64,000 nt of DNA, from assembly GCF_027579695.1 (NCBI RefSeq), contig NC_083578.1:4164960-4228959 (forward strand). The letters are read 5' to 3'. A program made the position numbers and the translations under genes. Shown one piece after another: positions 19,344 to 31,079 of the stretch (position 1 is its first letter; every line of letters starts with the position of its first letter). The stretch comes from Neoarius graeffei (lineage: Eukaryota; Chordata; Actinopteri; Siluriformes; Ariidae). The notes under the pieces were generated by a model. That model saw only the letters and a list, made by a program, of their open reading frames with translations. It searched no databases and had not been told where the DNA came from.

Positions 19344-19705
19344 CATTTAAAGGAAAAAAACTTAATTTCTACAGTTTAAGTTTGCAGAAAGATTATGTAC
19401 TTATAAACACATTTCATGAAGAGAATTTGTTAATAAGTGTCAAATGTAGCATAATTTTGAATAATAATGATAAGCGTATTTGGCAGTGTGATGTCACGGT
19501 GAGCCTTTAACAAAAGAATAATCCGGAGCCGCCTTTTGTTAAATGGATCCCAGTGACATCACACTGCCAAATATGCTTATGATTATTATTTGAAATGATG
19601 CTATATTTGACACATTTGGACAACTTCACTTCGTGAGAGTGTTTATAAGTACATAATCTTTCTGCAAACCCAAACTAATGAATTAAGTTTTCTACTCCTT
19701 TAAAG
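19344..19705. repeat. Long imperfect inverted repeat
   Basis: Arms of about 155 bases each: the left runs from CATTTAAAGG to TTGGCAGTGTGATGTCAC (ending about 19,498), and the right from GTGACATCACACTGCCAA (about 19,550) to CCTTTAAAG. The spacer of about 50 bases contains a smaller palindrome, TAACAAAAG / CCTTTTGTTA. RNA from either strand could fold into a long hairpin. It may be a foldback element or the ends of a deleted transposon. Confidence 0.75.
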
Positions 19706-19950
19706 CAGATTAATTCTCCTTGGCTTTTGGCCCAATGTTGGGCAACCCTCTCATAGTCCATCTCGCTGTCATCCATGCTGATGTGGATTAATTTGTCCAG
19801 CGAGTCTTCTCCTAGCTTATTAAAGTCAGTCGGCTTTGTCCGTCTGGTGGGGGACAACATCGGCAGCCAATGAGATCGCTTATAATAAATCGGAAACTTC
19901 CGGGATGTTTGACGTTTTCTTTCAATGTTTTTATTGGACGGTTCGAACAC
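19675..19950 (-). other. Unrecognised 91-codon frame
   Basis: An open frame with a basic start (NIERKRQTSRKFPIYYKRSH) and an acidic later part (HISMDDSEMDYERVA). I do not recognise a family. Its end lies inside the right arm of the long inverted repeat, so it is at best a fragment of a transposon gene. Confidence 0.2.
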
Positions 19951-20249
19951 ATGATCTTGACGTAGCCAATAGATTACAGTTTGTTACATCATACCACGCG
20001 GACATATTACTTTGACAGAATCAACACAAACATTGGGAAAGAGCGCTTGTTTAACACAAATATCAATCAATATGTAAATGGATCTGTTATTTGCTCTCCT
20101 ATGTATCTAGTTACTTGTGGGTAGGAAATTTAATGTATCGGTATAAATCTAAGCGTATCAGATTTGAACTAAAGCGACTAAGCGTATTGGCAGGCAGAGC
20201 AAGCGGATCGGGCCCGATACACTAAAACGCTTTGGGGAAAACCAGGCAT

Positions 20250-20253
<4 letters not shown>

Positions 20254-20294
<41 letters not shown>
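20254..20294. repeat. (TA)n microsatellite
   Basis: About 20 TA units directly abutting the left end of Tc1-C. Confidence 0.95.
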
Positions 20295-20298
<4 letters not shown>

Positions 20299-20340
20299 TT
20301 GTGTTCAGAATAATAGCAGTGTGTTTAAAAACGTGAGTAA

Positions 20341-20974
20341 GGCAGCTGGGCCATAGAAGGTTCACGCTGCACGCTGCATGCTGCACGCTACACGCGTGTA
20401 AAGAAAAGTGGACAAACGTAGCATGACTTGCTCTGGGCCATAGAACGGCGTTCACGTTGCACGCTGCACGCTGCACACTTCACGCGTGAAGCGAGAAATG
20501 AACATGCACACTTTTTTCTAGGCGTGAAGATGGAAATTCCAGTCAATGCATGCGGTCACCGCCGCGCCAGCCAATCAGAACGGGTCTAGGGAGATAACTC
20601 TATGCTTTCAGGGGAAAACTTCAGAAAAAATATAATTGAATGGTATAATTGAAAAATAGTTCTTCATCGGGATTGTCAAGCAGATTATAGAATGTTCGGT
20701 GAAATTCACCACGGGTTTCTCTCAGAAGGAAGTGTTCTCGGCTCCAAATTCTGTTCCTTTTTCTCTTCCTCTGTCTCAGTAAAAGCAGAATGAGGCAATC
20801 GTCGTCATCCGAAGAGTCCATATTGTTGGTTACTCGGTCAAAGTAGAACAGACGCAACACGTGAACATCCAAGCATGAAGTTTAATGGCCCAGGGTCCGG
20901 TTCTTCACGTGAACGTGTAGCGTGTAGCGTGCAGCATGCAGCATGCAGCGTGAACCTTCTATGGCCCAGCTGCC
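20341..20974 (-). mobile_element. PIF/Harbinger-like relic nested in Tc1-C
   Basis: The left end GGCAGCTGGGCCATAGAAGG and the right end CCTTCTATGGCCCAGCTGCC are perfect 20-bp inverses, and the similarity continues through GCACGCTGCA repeats for about 50 bases. It is flanked by TAA at 20,338-20,340 and TTAA at 20,975-20,978, fitting the 3-bp T(A/T)A target of PIF/Harbinger. An internal copy of the end sequence (GGGCCATAGAACGGCGTTCA) lies at about 20,437. At 634 bp, with only a transposase N-terminal piece, it is a deletion derivative. Confidence 0.75.
20621..20821 (-). pseudogene. Harbinger transposase N-terminal fragment
   Basis: Starts MDSSDDDDCLILLLLRQRKR and continues FLLRETRGEFHRTFYNLL and NPDEELFF. 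The acidic start, the leucine run followed by an Arg/Lys run, and GEFH followed by 'DE..FF' are the N-terminal signature of PIF/Harbinger (ALP1-like) transposases. The catalytic domain is absent. Confidence 0.6.
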
Positions 20975-21181
20975 TTAAGCTCAAAATCCTTACAATAGTT
21001 TTTATTTCCATGCATTGGGAACACTGCACATTATATTCTACATCAAAACAAGAAGAAAAATGTATCAATATTTTAATTACTTTACAGAAAATGAAGAAAA
21101 ATGAACATTGGGCTGTTCAAAAAAATAGCTATTATGCCCACTGCTATTATGTCTGCATTTTTCATTACAAACTCCAAATAT

Positions 21182-22200
21182 TTACTGTATAAACTGAAAA
21201 AATCTTAAGGATTTAGTATTCCTGTGAATCAGTAAACTAATATTTAGTTGTATAACCACGGTTTCTGAGAACTTCTGGCACCTGTGAACAGGTATTCCAG
21301 CCCAGGATGATTTGACAACATTCCACAATTCCTCTGCATTTCTTGGTTTTGCCTCAGAAACAGCATTTTTGATGTCACCCCACAAGTTTTCTATCGGATT
21401 AAGGTCCGGGGATTGGGCTGGCCACTCCATAACTTTCATTTTGTTGGTCTTGAACCCTGATGCTGCTCGCTTACTGGTGTGTTTGGGGTCGTTGTCTTGT
21501 TGAAACACCCATTTCAAGGGCATTTCCTCTTCAGCATAAGGCAACATGACCTCCTCAAGTATTTTGATATATGCAAACTGATCCATGATCCCTGGTATGC
21601 GATAAATGGGCCCAACACCACAATAAGAGAAACATCCCCATATCATGATGCTTGCACCACCATGCTTCACTGTCTTCAGAGTGGACTGTGGCTTGAATTC
21701 AGTGTTTGGGGGTCGTCTGAAAAACTGTCTGCGGACCTTGGACCCAAAAAGAACAATTTTACTTTCATCAGTCCACAAAATGTTTTTCCATTTCTCTTTA
21801 GGCCAGTCGATGTGTTCTTTGGCAAATTGTATCCTCTTCAGCACGTCTTTTTTTTAACAGTGGAACTTTGCGGGGGCTTCTTGCCGATAGATTCGCTTCA
21901 CACAGGCATCTTCTAATTGTCACAGTACTCACAGGTAACTTCAGACCGTCTTTGATCACCCTGGAGCTGATCATTGGCTGAGTCTTTGCCATTCTGGCTA
22001 TTCTTCGATCCATTCGAATGGTAGTCTTCTGTTTTCTTCCACGTCTCTCTGGCTTTGCTGTCCATTTTAAAGCACTGGAGATCATTTTAGCTGAGCAGCC
22101 CATCATTTTCTGCACTTCTTTACAGTATATGTTTTACCTCTCCAATCAACGTTTTAATCAAAGCACGCTGTTCTTCTGAACAATGTCTGGAACGACCCAT
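21182..22200 (-). pseudogene. Tc1-C transposase, frameshifted
   Basis: The start MGRSRHCSEEQRALIKTLIG at 22,200 is followed by a shift near 22,120 and then [16 protein letters not shown] and [21 protein letters not shown] second shift falls in an eight-base poly-A/T run near 21,850. The rest is open: ILWTDESKI (Asp), [11 protein letters not shown] (Asp), [11 protein letters not shown] (Glu, DD34E spacing). After [12 protein letters not shown] the usual C-terminal ending is altered. Two frameshifts make it inactive. Confidence 0.85.
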
Positions 22201-22530
22201 GTTTCTCAGGTTTTCAGAGAGAAATGGATGTACAACATGTGCTGGCTTCATCCTTAAATTAGGGCCACCTGATTGACATCTGTTTTTTCACAGAATGAAT
22301 GACCTCACTAATTAAACTCCACACTGCTATTATTTTGAACACGTCCCTTTCACTTAATTATTCAATTACACAGACTCGGGAGCATGCATATCATGAATGT
22401 TGGGTCTGATGGTTTTCTATGACTCTACAACACCTACTGGTAAATTATTTGCCATGTAGTAATATAATTTCCACCAAAAACAGTGATTGATCTGGTTAGT
22501 CATGTTGGACTGCTATTATTTTGAACACAA

Positions 22531-22533
<3 letters not shown>

Positions 22534-22612
<79 letters not shown>
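22534..22612. repeat. (TG)n/(TA)n microsatellite
   Basis: A few TG units followed by about 37 TA units, filling the gap between Tc1-C and Tc1-B copy 2. Confidence 0.95.
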
Positions 22613-22618
<6 letters not shown>

Positions 22619-24173
22619 GAACCCTTTAGAATTTAAAACATCATCAGATTTTCGCACAAGTCCTAAAAGTAGATAAAGAGAACCCAGTTAAACAAAGGAG
22701 ACAAAAATATTATACTTGGTCATTTATTTATTGAGGAAAATGATCCAATATTACATATCTGTGAGTGGCAAAAGTATGTGAACCTCTAGGATTTGCAGTT
22801 AATTTGAAGGTGAAATTAGAGTCAGGTGTTTTCAATCAATGGGACGACAATCAGGTGTGAGTGGGCACCCTGTTTTATTTAAAGAACAGGGATCTATCAA
22901 AGTTTGATCTTCACAACACGTTTGTGGAAGTATATCATGGCACGAACAAAGGAGATTTCTGAGGACCTCAGAAAAAGCGTTGTTGATGCTCATCAGGCTG
23001 GAAAAGGTTATAAAACCATCTCTAAAGAGTTTGGACTCCACTAATCCACAGTCAGACAAATTGTGTACAAATGGAGGAAATTCAAGACCATTGTTACCCT
23101 CCCCAGGAGTGGTCGACCAACAAAGATCACTCCAAGAGCAAGGTGTGTAATAGTAGGTGAGGTCACAAAGGACCCCAGGGTAGCTTCTGAGCAACTGAAG
23201 GCCTCTCTCACATTGGCTAATGTTAATGTTCATGAGTCCACCATCAGGAGAACACTGAACAACAATGGTGTGCATGGCAGGGTTGCAAGGAGAAAGCCAC
23301 TGCTCTCCAAAAAGAACATTGCTGCTTGTCTGCAGTTTGGTAAAGATCACGTGGACAAGCCAGAAGGCTATTGGAAAAATGTTTAGTGGATGGAGGAGAC
23401 CAAAATAGAACTTTTTGGTTTAAATGAGAAGCGTTCTGTTTGGAGAAAGGAGAACACTGCATTCCAGCATAAGAACCTTATCCCATCTGTGAAACATGGT
23501 GGTGGTAGTATCATGGTTTGGGCCTGTTTTGCTTCATAAGAGCCTGGACGGCTTGCCATCATTGATGGAACAATGAATTCTGAGTTATACCAGCGAATTC
23601 TAAAGGAAAATGTCAGGACATCTGTCCATGAACTGAATCTCAAGAGAAGGTGGGTCATGCAGCAAGACAACGACCCTAAGCACACAAGTTGTTCTACCAA
23701 AGAATGGTTAAAGAAGAATAAAGTTAATGTTTTGGAATGGCCAAGTCAAAGTCCTGACCTTCATCCAATCAAAATGTTGTGGAAGGACCTGAAGCGAGCA
23801 GTTCATGTGAGGAAACCCACCAACATCGCAGAGTTGAAGCTGTTCTGTATGGAAGAATGGACTAAAATTCCTCCAAGCCGGTGTGCAGGACTGATCAACA
23901 GTTACCGAAAATGTTTAGTTGCAGTTATTGCTGCACAAGGGGGTCACACCAGATACTGAAAGCAAAAGTTCACATACTTTTGCCACTCACAGATACGTAA
24001 TATTGGATCATTTTCCTCAATAAATAAATGACCAAGTATAATATTTTTTTGTCATTTGTTTAACTGGTTTCTCTTTATCTACTTTTAGGACTTGTGTGAA
24101 AATCTGATGTTTTAGGTCATATTTATGCAGAAACATAGAAAATTCTAAAGGGTTCACAAACTTTCAAGCACCA

Positions 24174-24176
<3 letters not shown>
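22613..24176 (+). mobile_element. Tc1-like transposon (Tc1-B, copy 2), left end missing
   Basis: Same family as 17,007-18,616 but in the opposite orientation. The right end is intact (AACTTTCAAGCACCACTG before TATA). At the left about the first 20 bases of the terminal repeat are missing, and the (TA)n tract runs straight into TTTTGAACCCTTTAGAATTT. Transposase on the plus strand, multiply broken. Confidence 0.9.
22937..23959 (+). pseudogene. Tc1-B transposase, three stops and lost catalytic residues
   Basis: Exactly 1,023 nt, the same length as copy 1, with no net indel. In-frame stops occur at 23,042-23,044 (TAA), 23,384-23,386 (TAG) and 23,537-23,539 (TAA). The first catalytic Asp is changed (WMEETK instead of WMDETK) and the catalytic Glu is Lys (DLHPIKMLW). 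The second Asp ([10 protein letters not shown]) remains. It is clearly dead and older than copy 1. Confidence 0.92.
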
Positions 24177-24231
<55 letters not shown>

Positions 24232-24240
24232 TGTGTGTGC
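24177..24240. repeat. (TA)n then (GT)n microsatellite
   Basis: About 26 TA units abut the right end of Tc1-B copy 2, followed by a short GT run. About 30 more bases separate this from the satellite array. Confidence 0.95.
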
Positions 24241-24299
24241 AATTATATATGTGTATATATAACATCACTTCAGAACGCACCGCGCTGCTCTCAGCCCAT

Positions 24300-24850
24300 C
24301 AGAACACACAGTACTGCTCTCAACCCATCAGAACACACAGTACTGCTCTCAACCCATCAGAACACACAGTGCTGCTCTCAACCCATCAGAACACACAGTA
24401 CTGCTCTCAACCCATCAGAACACACAGTACTGCTCTCAACCCATCAGAACACACAGTGCTGCTCTCAACCCATCAGAACACACAGTGCTGCTCTCAACCC
24501 ATCAGAACACACAGTACTGCTCTCAACCCATCAGAACACACAGTGCTGCTCTCAACCCATCAGAACACACAGTACTGCTCTCAACCCATCAGAACACACA
24601 GTACTGCTCTCAACCCATCAGAACACACAGTACTGCTCTCAACCCATCAGAACACACAGTACTGCTCTCAACCCATCAGAACACACAGTGCTGCTCTCAA
24701 CCCATCAGAACACACAGTACTGCTCTCAACCCATCAGAACACACAGTACTGCTCTCAACCCATCAGAACACACAGTACTGCTCTCAACCCATCAGAACAC
24801 ACAGTGCTGCTCTCAACCCATCAGAACACACAGTACTGCTCTCAACCCAT
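24300..24850. repeat. Left edge block of 19 variant units
   Basis: Units 2 to 20 of the array all read TCAACCCAT in place of TCAGCCCAT. The change is rare in the rest of the array (about one or two units per higher-order copy after 37.6 kb). The first unit (24,271) has the ordinary G and an odd start CAGAACGCAC. Confidence 0.9.
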
Positions 24851-27250
24851 CAGAACACACAGTGCTGCTCTCAGCCCATCAGAACACACAGTGCTGCTCT
24901 CAGCCCATCAGAACACACAGTACTGCTCTCAGCCCATCAGAACACACAGTACTGCTCTCAGCCCATCAGAACACACCGTACTGCTCTCAGCCCATCAGAA
25001 CACACCGTACTGCTCTCAGCCCATCAGAACACACAGTACTGCTCTCAGCCCATCAGAACACACAGTACTGCTCTCAGCCCATCAGAACACACAGTACTGC
25101 TCTCAGCCCATCAGAACACACCGCGCTGCTCTCAGCCCATCAGAACACACAGTACTGCTCTCAGCCCATCAGAACACACAGTACTGCTCTCAGCCCATCA
25201 GAACACACCGCGCTGCTCTCAGCCCATCAGAACACACCGTGCTGCTCTCAGCCCATCAGAACACACAGCGCTGCTCTCAGCCCATCAGAACACACAGTAC
25301 TGCTCTCAGCCCATCAGAACACACCGCGCTGCTCTCAGCCCATCAGAACACACAGTGCTGCTCTCAGCCAATCAGAACACACCGCGCTGCTCTCAGCCCA
25401 TCAGAACACACAGTACTGCTCTCAGCCCATCAGAACACACCGCGCTGCTCTCAGCCCATCAGAACACACAGTGCTGCTCTCAGCCAATCAGAACACACCG
25501 CGCTGCTCTCAGCCCATCGGAACACACAGTGCTGCTCTCAGCCCATCAGAACACACCGCGCTGCTCTCAACCCATCAGAACACACCGCGCTGCTCTCAGC
25601 CCATCAGAACACACCGCGCTGCTCTCAGCCCATCAGAACACACAGTGCTGCTCTCAGCCAATCAGAACACACAGTACTGCTCTCAGCCCATCAGAACACA
25701 CAGTGCTGCTCTCAGCCCATCAGAACACACCGCGCTGCTCTCAGCCCATCAGAACACACAGTGCTGCTCTCAGCCCATCAGAACACACAGTGCTGCTCTC
25801 AGCCAATCAGAACACACAGTGCTGCTCTCAGCCCATCAGAACACACCGCGCTGCTCTCAGCCCATCAGAACACACAGTGCTGCTCTCAGCCCATCAGAAC
25901 ACACAGTGCTGCTCTCAGCCAATCAGAACACACCGTACTGCTCTCAGCGAATCAGAACACACAGTGCTGCTCTCAGCCCATCAGAACACACAGCGCTGCT
26001 CTCAGCCCATCAGAACACACAGTACTGCTCTCAGCCCATCAGAACACACAGTACTGCTCTCAGCCCTTCAGAACACACAGTGCTGCTCTCAGCCCTTCAG
26101 AACACACAGTGCTGCTCTCAGCCCATCAGAACACAACGCAGTGCTCTCGGCCCATCAGAACACACAGTACTGCTCTCAGCCCATCAGAACACACAGTGCT
26201 GCTCTCAGCCCATCAGAACACACAGTGCTGCTCTCAGCCCATCAGAACACACAGTGCTGCTCTCAGCCCATCAGAACACACAGTGCTGCTCTCAGCCCAT
26301 CGGAACACACAGTGCTGCTCTCAGCCCATCAGAACACACAGTGCTGCTCTCAGCCCATCAGAACACACAGTGCTGCTCTCAGTCCATCAGAACACACCGC
26401 GCTGCTCTCAGCCCATCGGAACACGCCGCAGTGCTCTTGGCCCATCGGAACACACAGTACTGCTCTCAGCCCATCAGAACACACAGTGCTGCTCTCAGCC
26501 CATCGGAACACACAGTGCTGCTCTCAGCCCATCAGAACACACAGTGCTGCTCTCAGCCCATCAGAACACACAGCGCTGCTCTCATCCCATCAGAACACGC
26601 CGCAGTGCTCTCGGCCCATCGGAACACACAGTACTGCTCTCAGCCCATCGGAACACACAGTGCTGCTCTCAGCCCATCAGAACACACCGTACTGCTCTCG
26701 GCCCATCAGAACACACAGTACTGCTCTCAGCCCTTCAGAACACACAGTGCTGCTCTCAGCCCTTCAGAACACACAGTGCTGCTCTCAGCCCATCAGAACA
26801 CAACGCAGTGCTCTCGGCCCATCAGAACACACAGTACTGCTCTCAGCCCATCGGAACACACAGTGCTGCTCTCAGCCCATCAGAACACAACGCAGTGCTC
26901 TCGGCCCATCAGAACACACAGTACTGCTCTCAGCCCATCAGAACACACAGTACTGCTCTCAGCCCATCAGAACACACAGTACTGCTCTCAGCCCATCAGA
27001 ACTCACCGTGCTGCTCTCAGCCCATCAGAACACACCGCGCTGCTCTCAGCCAATCAGAACACACCGCGCTGCTCTCAGCCCATCAGAACACACCGCGCTG
27101 CTCTCAGCCCATCGGAACACACCGCGCTGCTCTCAGCCCATCAGAACACACCGCGCTGCTCTCAGCCCATCAGAACACACCGCGCTGCTCTCAGCCCATC
27201 AGAACACACAGTGCTGCTCTCAGCCCATCAGAACACACAGTGCTGCTCTC

Positions 27251-30200
27251 AGCCCATCAGAACACGCCGCGCTGCTCTCATCCCATCAGAACACGCCGCG
27301 CTGCTCTCATCCCATCAGAACACACCGCGCTGCTCTCAGCCCATCGGAACACGCCGCAGTGCTCTCGGCCCATCGGAACACACAGTACTGCTCTCAGCCC
27401 ATCAGAACACACAGTACTGCTCTCATCCCATCAGAACACGCCGCGCTGCTCTCATCCCATCAGAACACACCGCGCTGCTCTCAGCCCATCGGAACACGCC
27501 GCAGTGCTCTCGGCCCATCGGAACACACAGTACTGCTCTCAGCCCATCAGAACACACAGTACTGCTCTCAGCCCATCGGAACACACAGTGCTGCTCTCAG
27601 CCCTTCAGAACACACAGTGCTGCTCTCAGCCCATCAGAACACAACGCAGTGCTCTCAGCCCTTCAGAACACACAGTGCTGCTCTCAGCCCATCAGAACAC
27701 AACGCAGTGCTCTCAGCCCTTCAGAACACACAGTGCTGCTCTCAGCCCATCAGAACACACCGCGCTGCTCTCAGCCCATCAGAACACACCGCGCTGCTCT
27801 CAGCCCATCAGAACACACAGTACTGCTCTCAGCCCATCAGAACACAAAGCGCTGCTCTCAGCCCATCAGAACACACCGCGCTGCTCTCAGCCCATCAGAA
27901 CACACAGTACTGCTCTCAGCCCATCAGAACACACAGTACTGCTCTCAGCCCATCAGAACACACCGCGCTGCTCTCAGCCCATCAGAACACACCGCGCTGC
28001 TCTCAGCCCATCAGAACACACAGTGCTGCTCTCAGCCCATCAGAACACACCGCGCTGCTCTCAGACCATCAGAACACACCGCGCTGCTCTCAGCCCATCA
28101 GAACACACAGTGCTGCTCTCAGCCCATCAGAACACACAGTACTGCTCTCAGCCCATCAGAACACACCGCGCTGCTCTCAGCCCATCAGAACACACAGCGC
28201 TGCGCTCAGCCCATCAGAACACACAGTGCTGCTCTCAGCCCTTCAGAACACACAGTGCTGCTCTCAGCCCATCAGAACACACCGCGCTGCTCTCAGCCCA
28301 TCAGAACACACCGCGCTGCTCTCAGCCCATCAGAACACACAGTGCTGCTCTCAGCCCATCAGAACACACAGTGCTGCTCTCAGCCCATCAGAACACACCG
28401 CGCTGCTCTCAGCCCATCAGAACACACAGTGCTGCTCTCAGCCCATTAGAACACACCGCGCTGCTCTCAGCCCATCAGAACACACCGCGCTGCTCTCAGC
28501 CCATCAGAACACACAGTACTGCTCTCAGCCCATCAGAACACACCGCGCTGCTCTCAGCCCATCAGAACACACAGTGCTGCTCTCAGCCCATCAGAACACA
28601 CCGCGCTGCTCTTAGCCCATCAGAACACACCGCGCTGCTCTCAGACCATCAGAACACACCGCGCTGCTCTCAGCCCATCAGAACACACAGTGCTGCTCTC
28701 AGCCCATCAGAACACACAGTACTGCTCTCAGCCCATCAGAACACACAGTGCTGCTCTCAGCCCATCAGAACACACAGTGCTGCTCTCAGCCCATCAGAAC
28801 ACACTGTGCGACTCTCAGCCCATCAGAACACACTGTGCTGCTCTCAGCCCATCAGAACACACCGCGCTGCTCTCAGCCCATCAGAACACACAGTGCTGCT
28901 CTCAGCCAATCAGAACACACAGTACTGCTCTCAGCCCATCAGAACACACAGTGCTGCTCTCAGCCCATCAGAACACACAGTGCTGCTCTCAGCCCATCAG
29001 AACACACTGTGCGACTCTCAGCCCATCAGAACACACTGTGCTGCTCTCAGCCCATCAGAACACACCGCGCTGCTCTCAGCCCATCAGAACACACCGCGCT
29101 GCTCTCAGCCCATCAGAACACACAGTGCTGCTCTCAGCCCATCAGAACACACAGTGCTGCTCTCAGCCCATCAGAACACGCCGCGCTGCTCTCATCCCAT
29201 CAGAACACGCCGCGCTGCTCTCATCCCATCAGAACACACCGCGCTGCTCTCAGCCCATCGGAACACGCCGCAGTGCTCTCGGCCCATCGGAACACACAGT
29301 ACTGCTCTCAGCCCATCAGAACACACAGTACTGCTCTCATCCCATCAGAACACGCCGCGCTGCTCTCATCCCATCAGAACACACCGCGCTGCTCTCAGCC
29401 CATCGGAACACGCCGCAGTGCTCTCGGCCCATCGGAACACACAGTACTGCTCTCAGCCCATCAGAACACACAGTACTGCTCTCAGCCCATCGGAACACAC
29501 AGTGCTGCTCTCAGCCCTTCAGAACACACAGTGCTGCTCTCAGCCCATCAGAACACAACGCAGTGCTCTCAGCCCTTCAGAACACACAGTGCTGCTCTCA
29601 GCCCATCAGAACACAACGCAGTGCTCTCAGCCCTTCAGAACACACAGTGCTGCTCTCAGCCCATCAGAACACACCGCGCTGCTCTCAGCCCATCAGAACA
29701 CACCGCGCTGCTCTCAGCCCATCAGAACACACAGTGCTGCTCTCAGCCCATCAGAACACACCGCGCTGCTCTCAGCCCATCAGAACACACCGCGCTGCTC
29801 TCAGCCCATCAGAACACACAGTACTGCTCTCAGCCCATCAGAACACAAAGCGCTGCTCTCAGCCCATCAGAACACACCGCGCTGCTCTCAGCCCATCAGA
29901 ACACACAGTACTGCTCTCAGCCCATCAGAACACACAGTACTGCTCTCAGCCCATCAGAACACACCGCGCTGCTCTCAGCCCATCAGAACACACCGCGCTG
30001 CTCTCAGCCCATCAGAACACACAGTGCTGCTCTCAGCCCATCAGAACACACCGCGCTGCTCTCAGACCATCAGAACACACCGCGCTGCTCTCAGCCCATC
30101 AGAACACACAGTGCTGCTCTCAGCCCATCAGAACACACAGTACTGCTCTCAGCCCATCAGAACACACCGCGCTGCTCTCAGCCCATCAGAACACACAGCG

Positions 30201-31079
30201 CTGCGCTCAGCCCATCAGAACACACAGTGCTGCTCTCAGCCCTTCAGAACACACAGTGCTGCTCTCAGCCCATCAGAACACACCGCGCTGCTCTCAGCCC
30301 ATCAGAACACACCGCGCTGCTCTCAGCCCATCAGAACACACAGTGCTGCTCTCAGCCCATTAGAACACACCGCGCTGCTCTCAGCCCATCAGAACACACC
30401 GCGCTGCTCTCAGCCCATCAGAACACACAGTACTGCTCTCAGCCCATCAGAACACACCGCGCTGCTCTCAGCCCATCAGAACACACCGCGCTGCTCTCAG
30501 CCCATCAGAACACACAGTGCTGCTCTCAGCCCATCAGAACACACCGCGCTGCTCTCAGCCCATCAGAACACACCGCGCTGCTCTCAGACCATCAGAACAC
30601 ACCGCGCTGCTCTCAGCCCATCAGAACACACAGTGCTGCTCTCAGCCCATCAGAACACACAGTACTGCTCTCAGCCCATCAGAACACACAGTGCTGCTCT
30701 CAGCCCATCAGAACACACAGTGCTGCTCTCAGCCCATCAGAACACACTGTGCGACTCTCAGCCCATCAGAACACACTGTGCTGCTCTCAGCCCATCAGAA
30801 CACACCGCGCTGCTCTCAGCCCATCAGAACACACAGTGCTGCTCTCAGCCCATCAGAACACACCGCGCTGCTCTCAGCCAATCAGAACACACAGTGCTGC
30901 TCTCAGCCAATCAGAACACACAGTACTGCTCTCAGCCCATCAGAACACACAGTGCTGCTCTCAGCCCATCAGAACACACCGCGCTGCTCTCAGCCCATCA
31001 GAACACACCGCGCTGCTCTCAGCCCATCAGAACACACTGTGCTGCTCTCAGCCCATCAGAACACACAGTGCTGCTCTCA
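27251..31079. repeat. Segmental repeat of about 1.9-2.0 kb inside the array
   Basis: Rare variants recur in the same order at offsets of whole units. The first CACGCCGCGC cluster (27,261 and 29,175) is offset 1,914 = 66 units. The AACACAAAGC variant (27,841 and 29,842) is offset 2,001 = 69 units. CCCATTAG (28,442 and 30,356) is offset 1,914. ACACTGTGCG (28,801 and 30,744) is offset 1,943 = 67 units. These are two copies of a block of 66-69 units differing by small whole-unit gains and losses. Confidence 0.8.

Larger units (their letters stand above)
20296..22533 (-). mobile_element. Tc1-like transposon (Tc1-C) with a nested insertion
   Basis: The ends are CAGTTGTGTTCAGAATAATA at the left and the approximate inverse TATTATTTTGAACACAAGTG at the right, each next to a TA tract. 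Without the nested Harbinger element (20,341-20,974) the length would be about 1.6 kb, normal for Tc1. The transposase on the minus strand is frameshifted. Confidence 0.85.

Noticed and set aside
18685..20246. A 1.56-kb hAT-like transposon bounded by CAGTGTTTTCCCCA and TGGGGAAAACCAGG
   Set aside because: The ends agree only over a short core, no target-site duplication is visible, and no transposase was recognised; noted only as a possibility.
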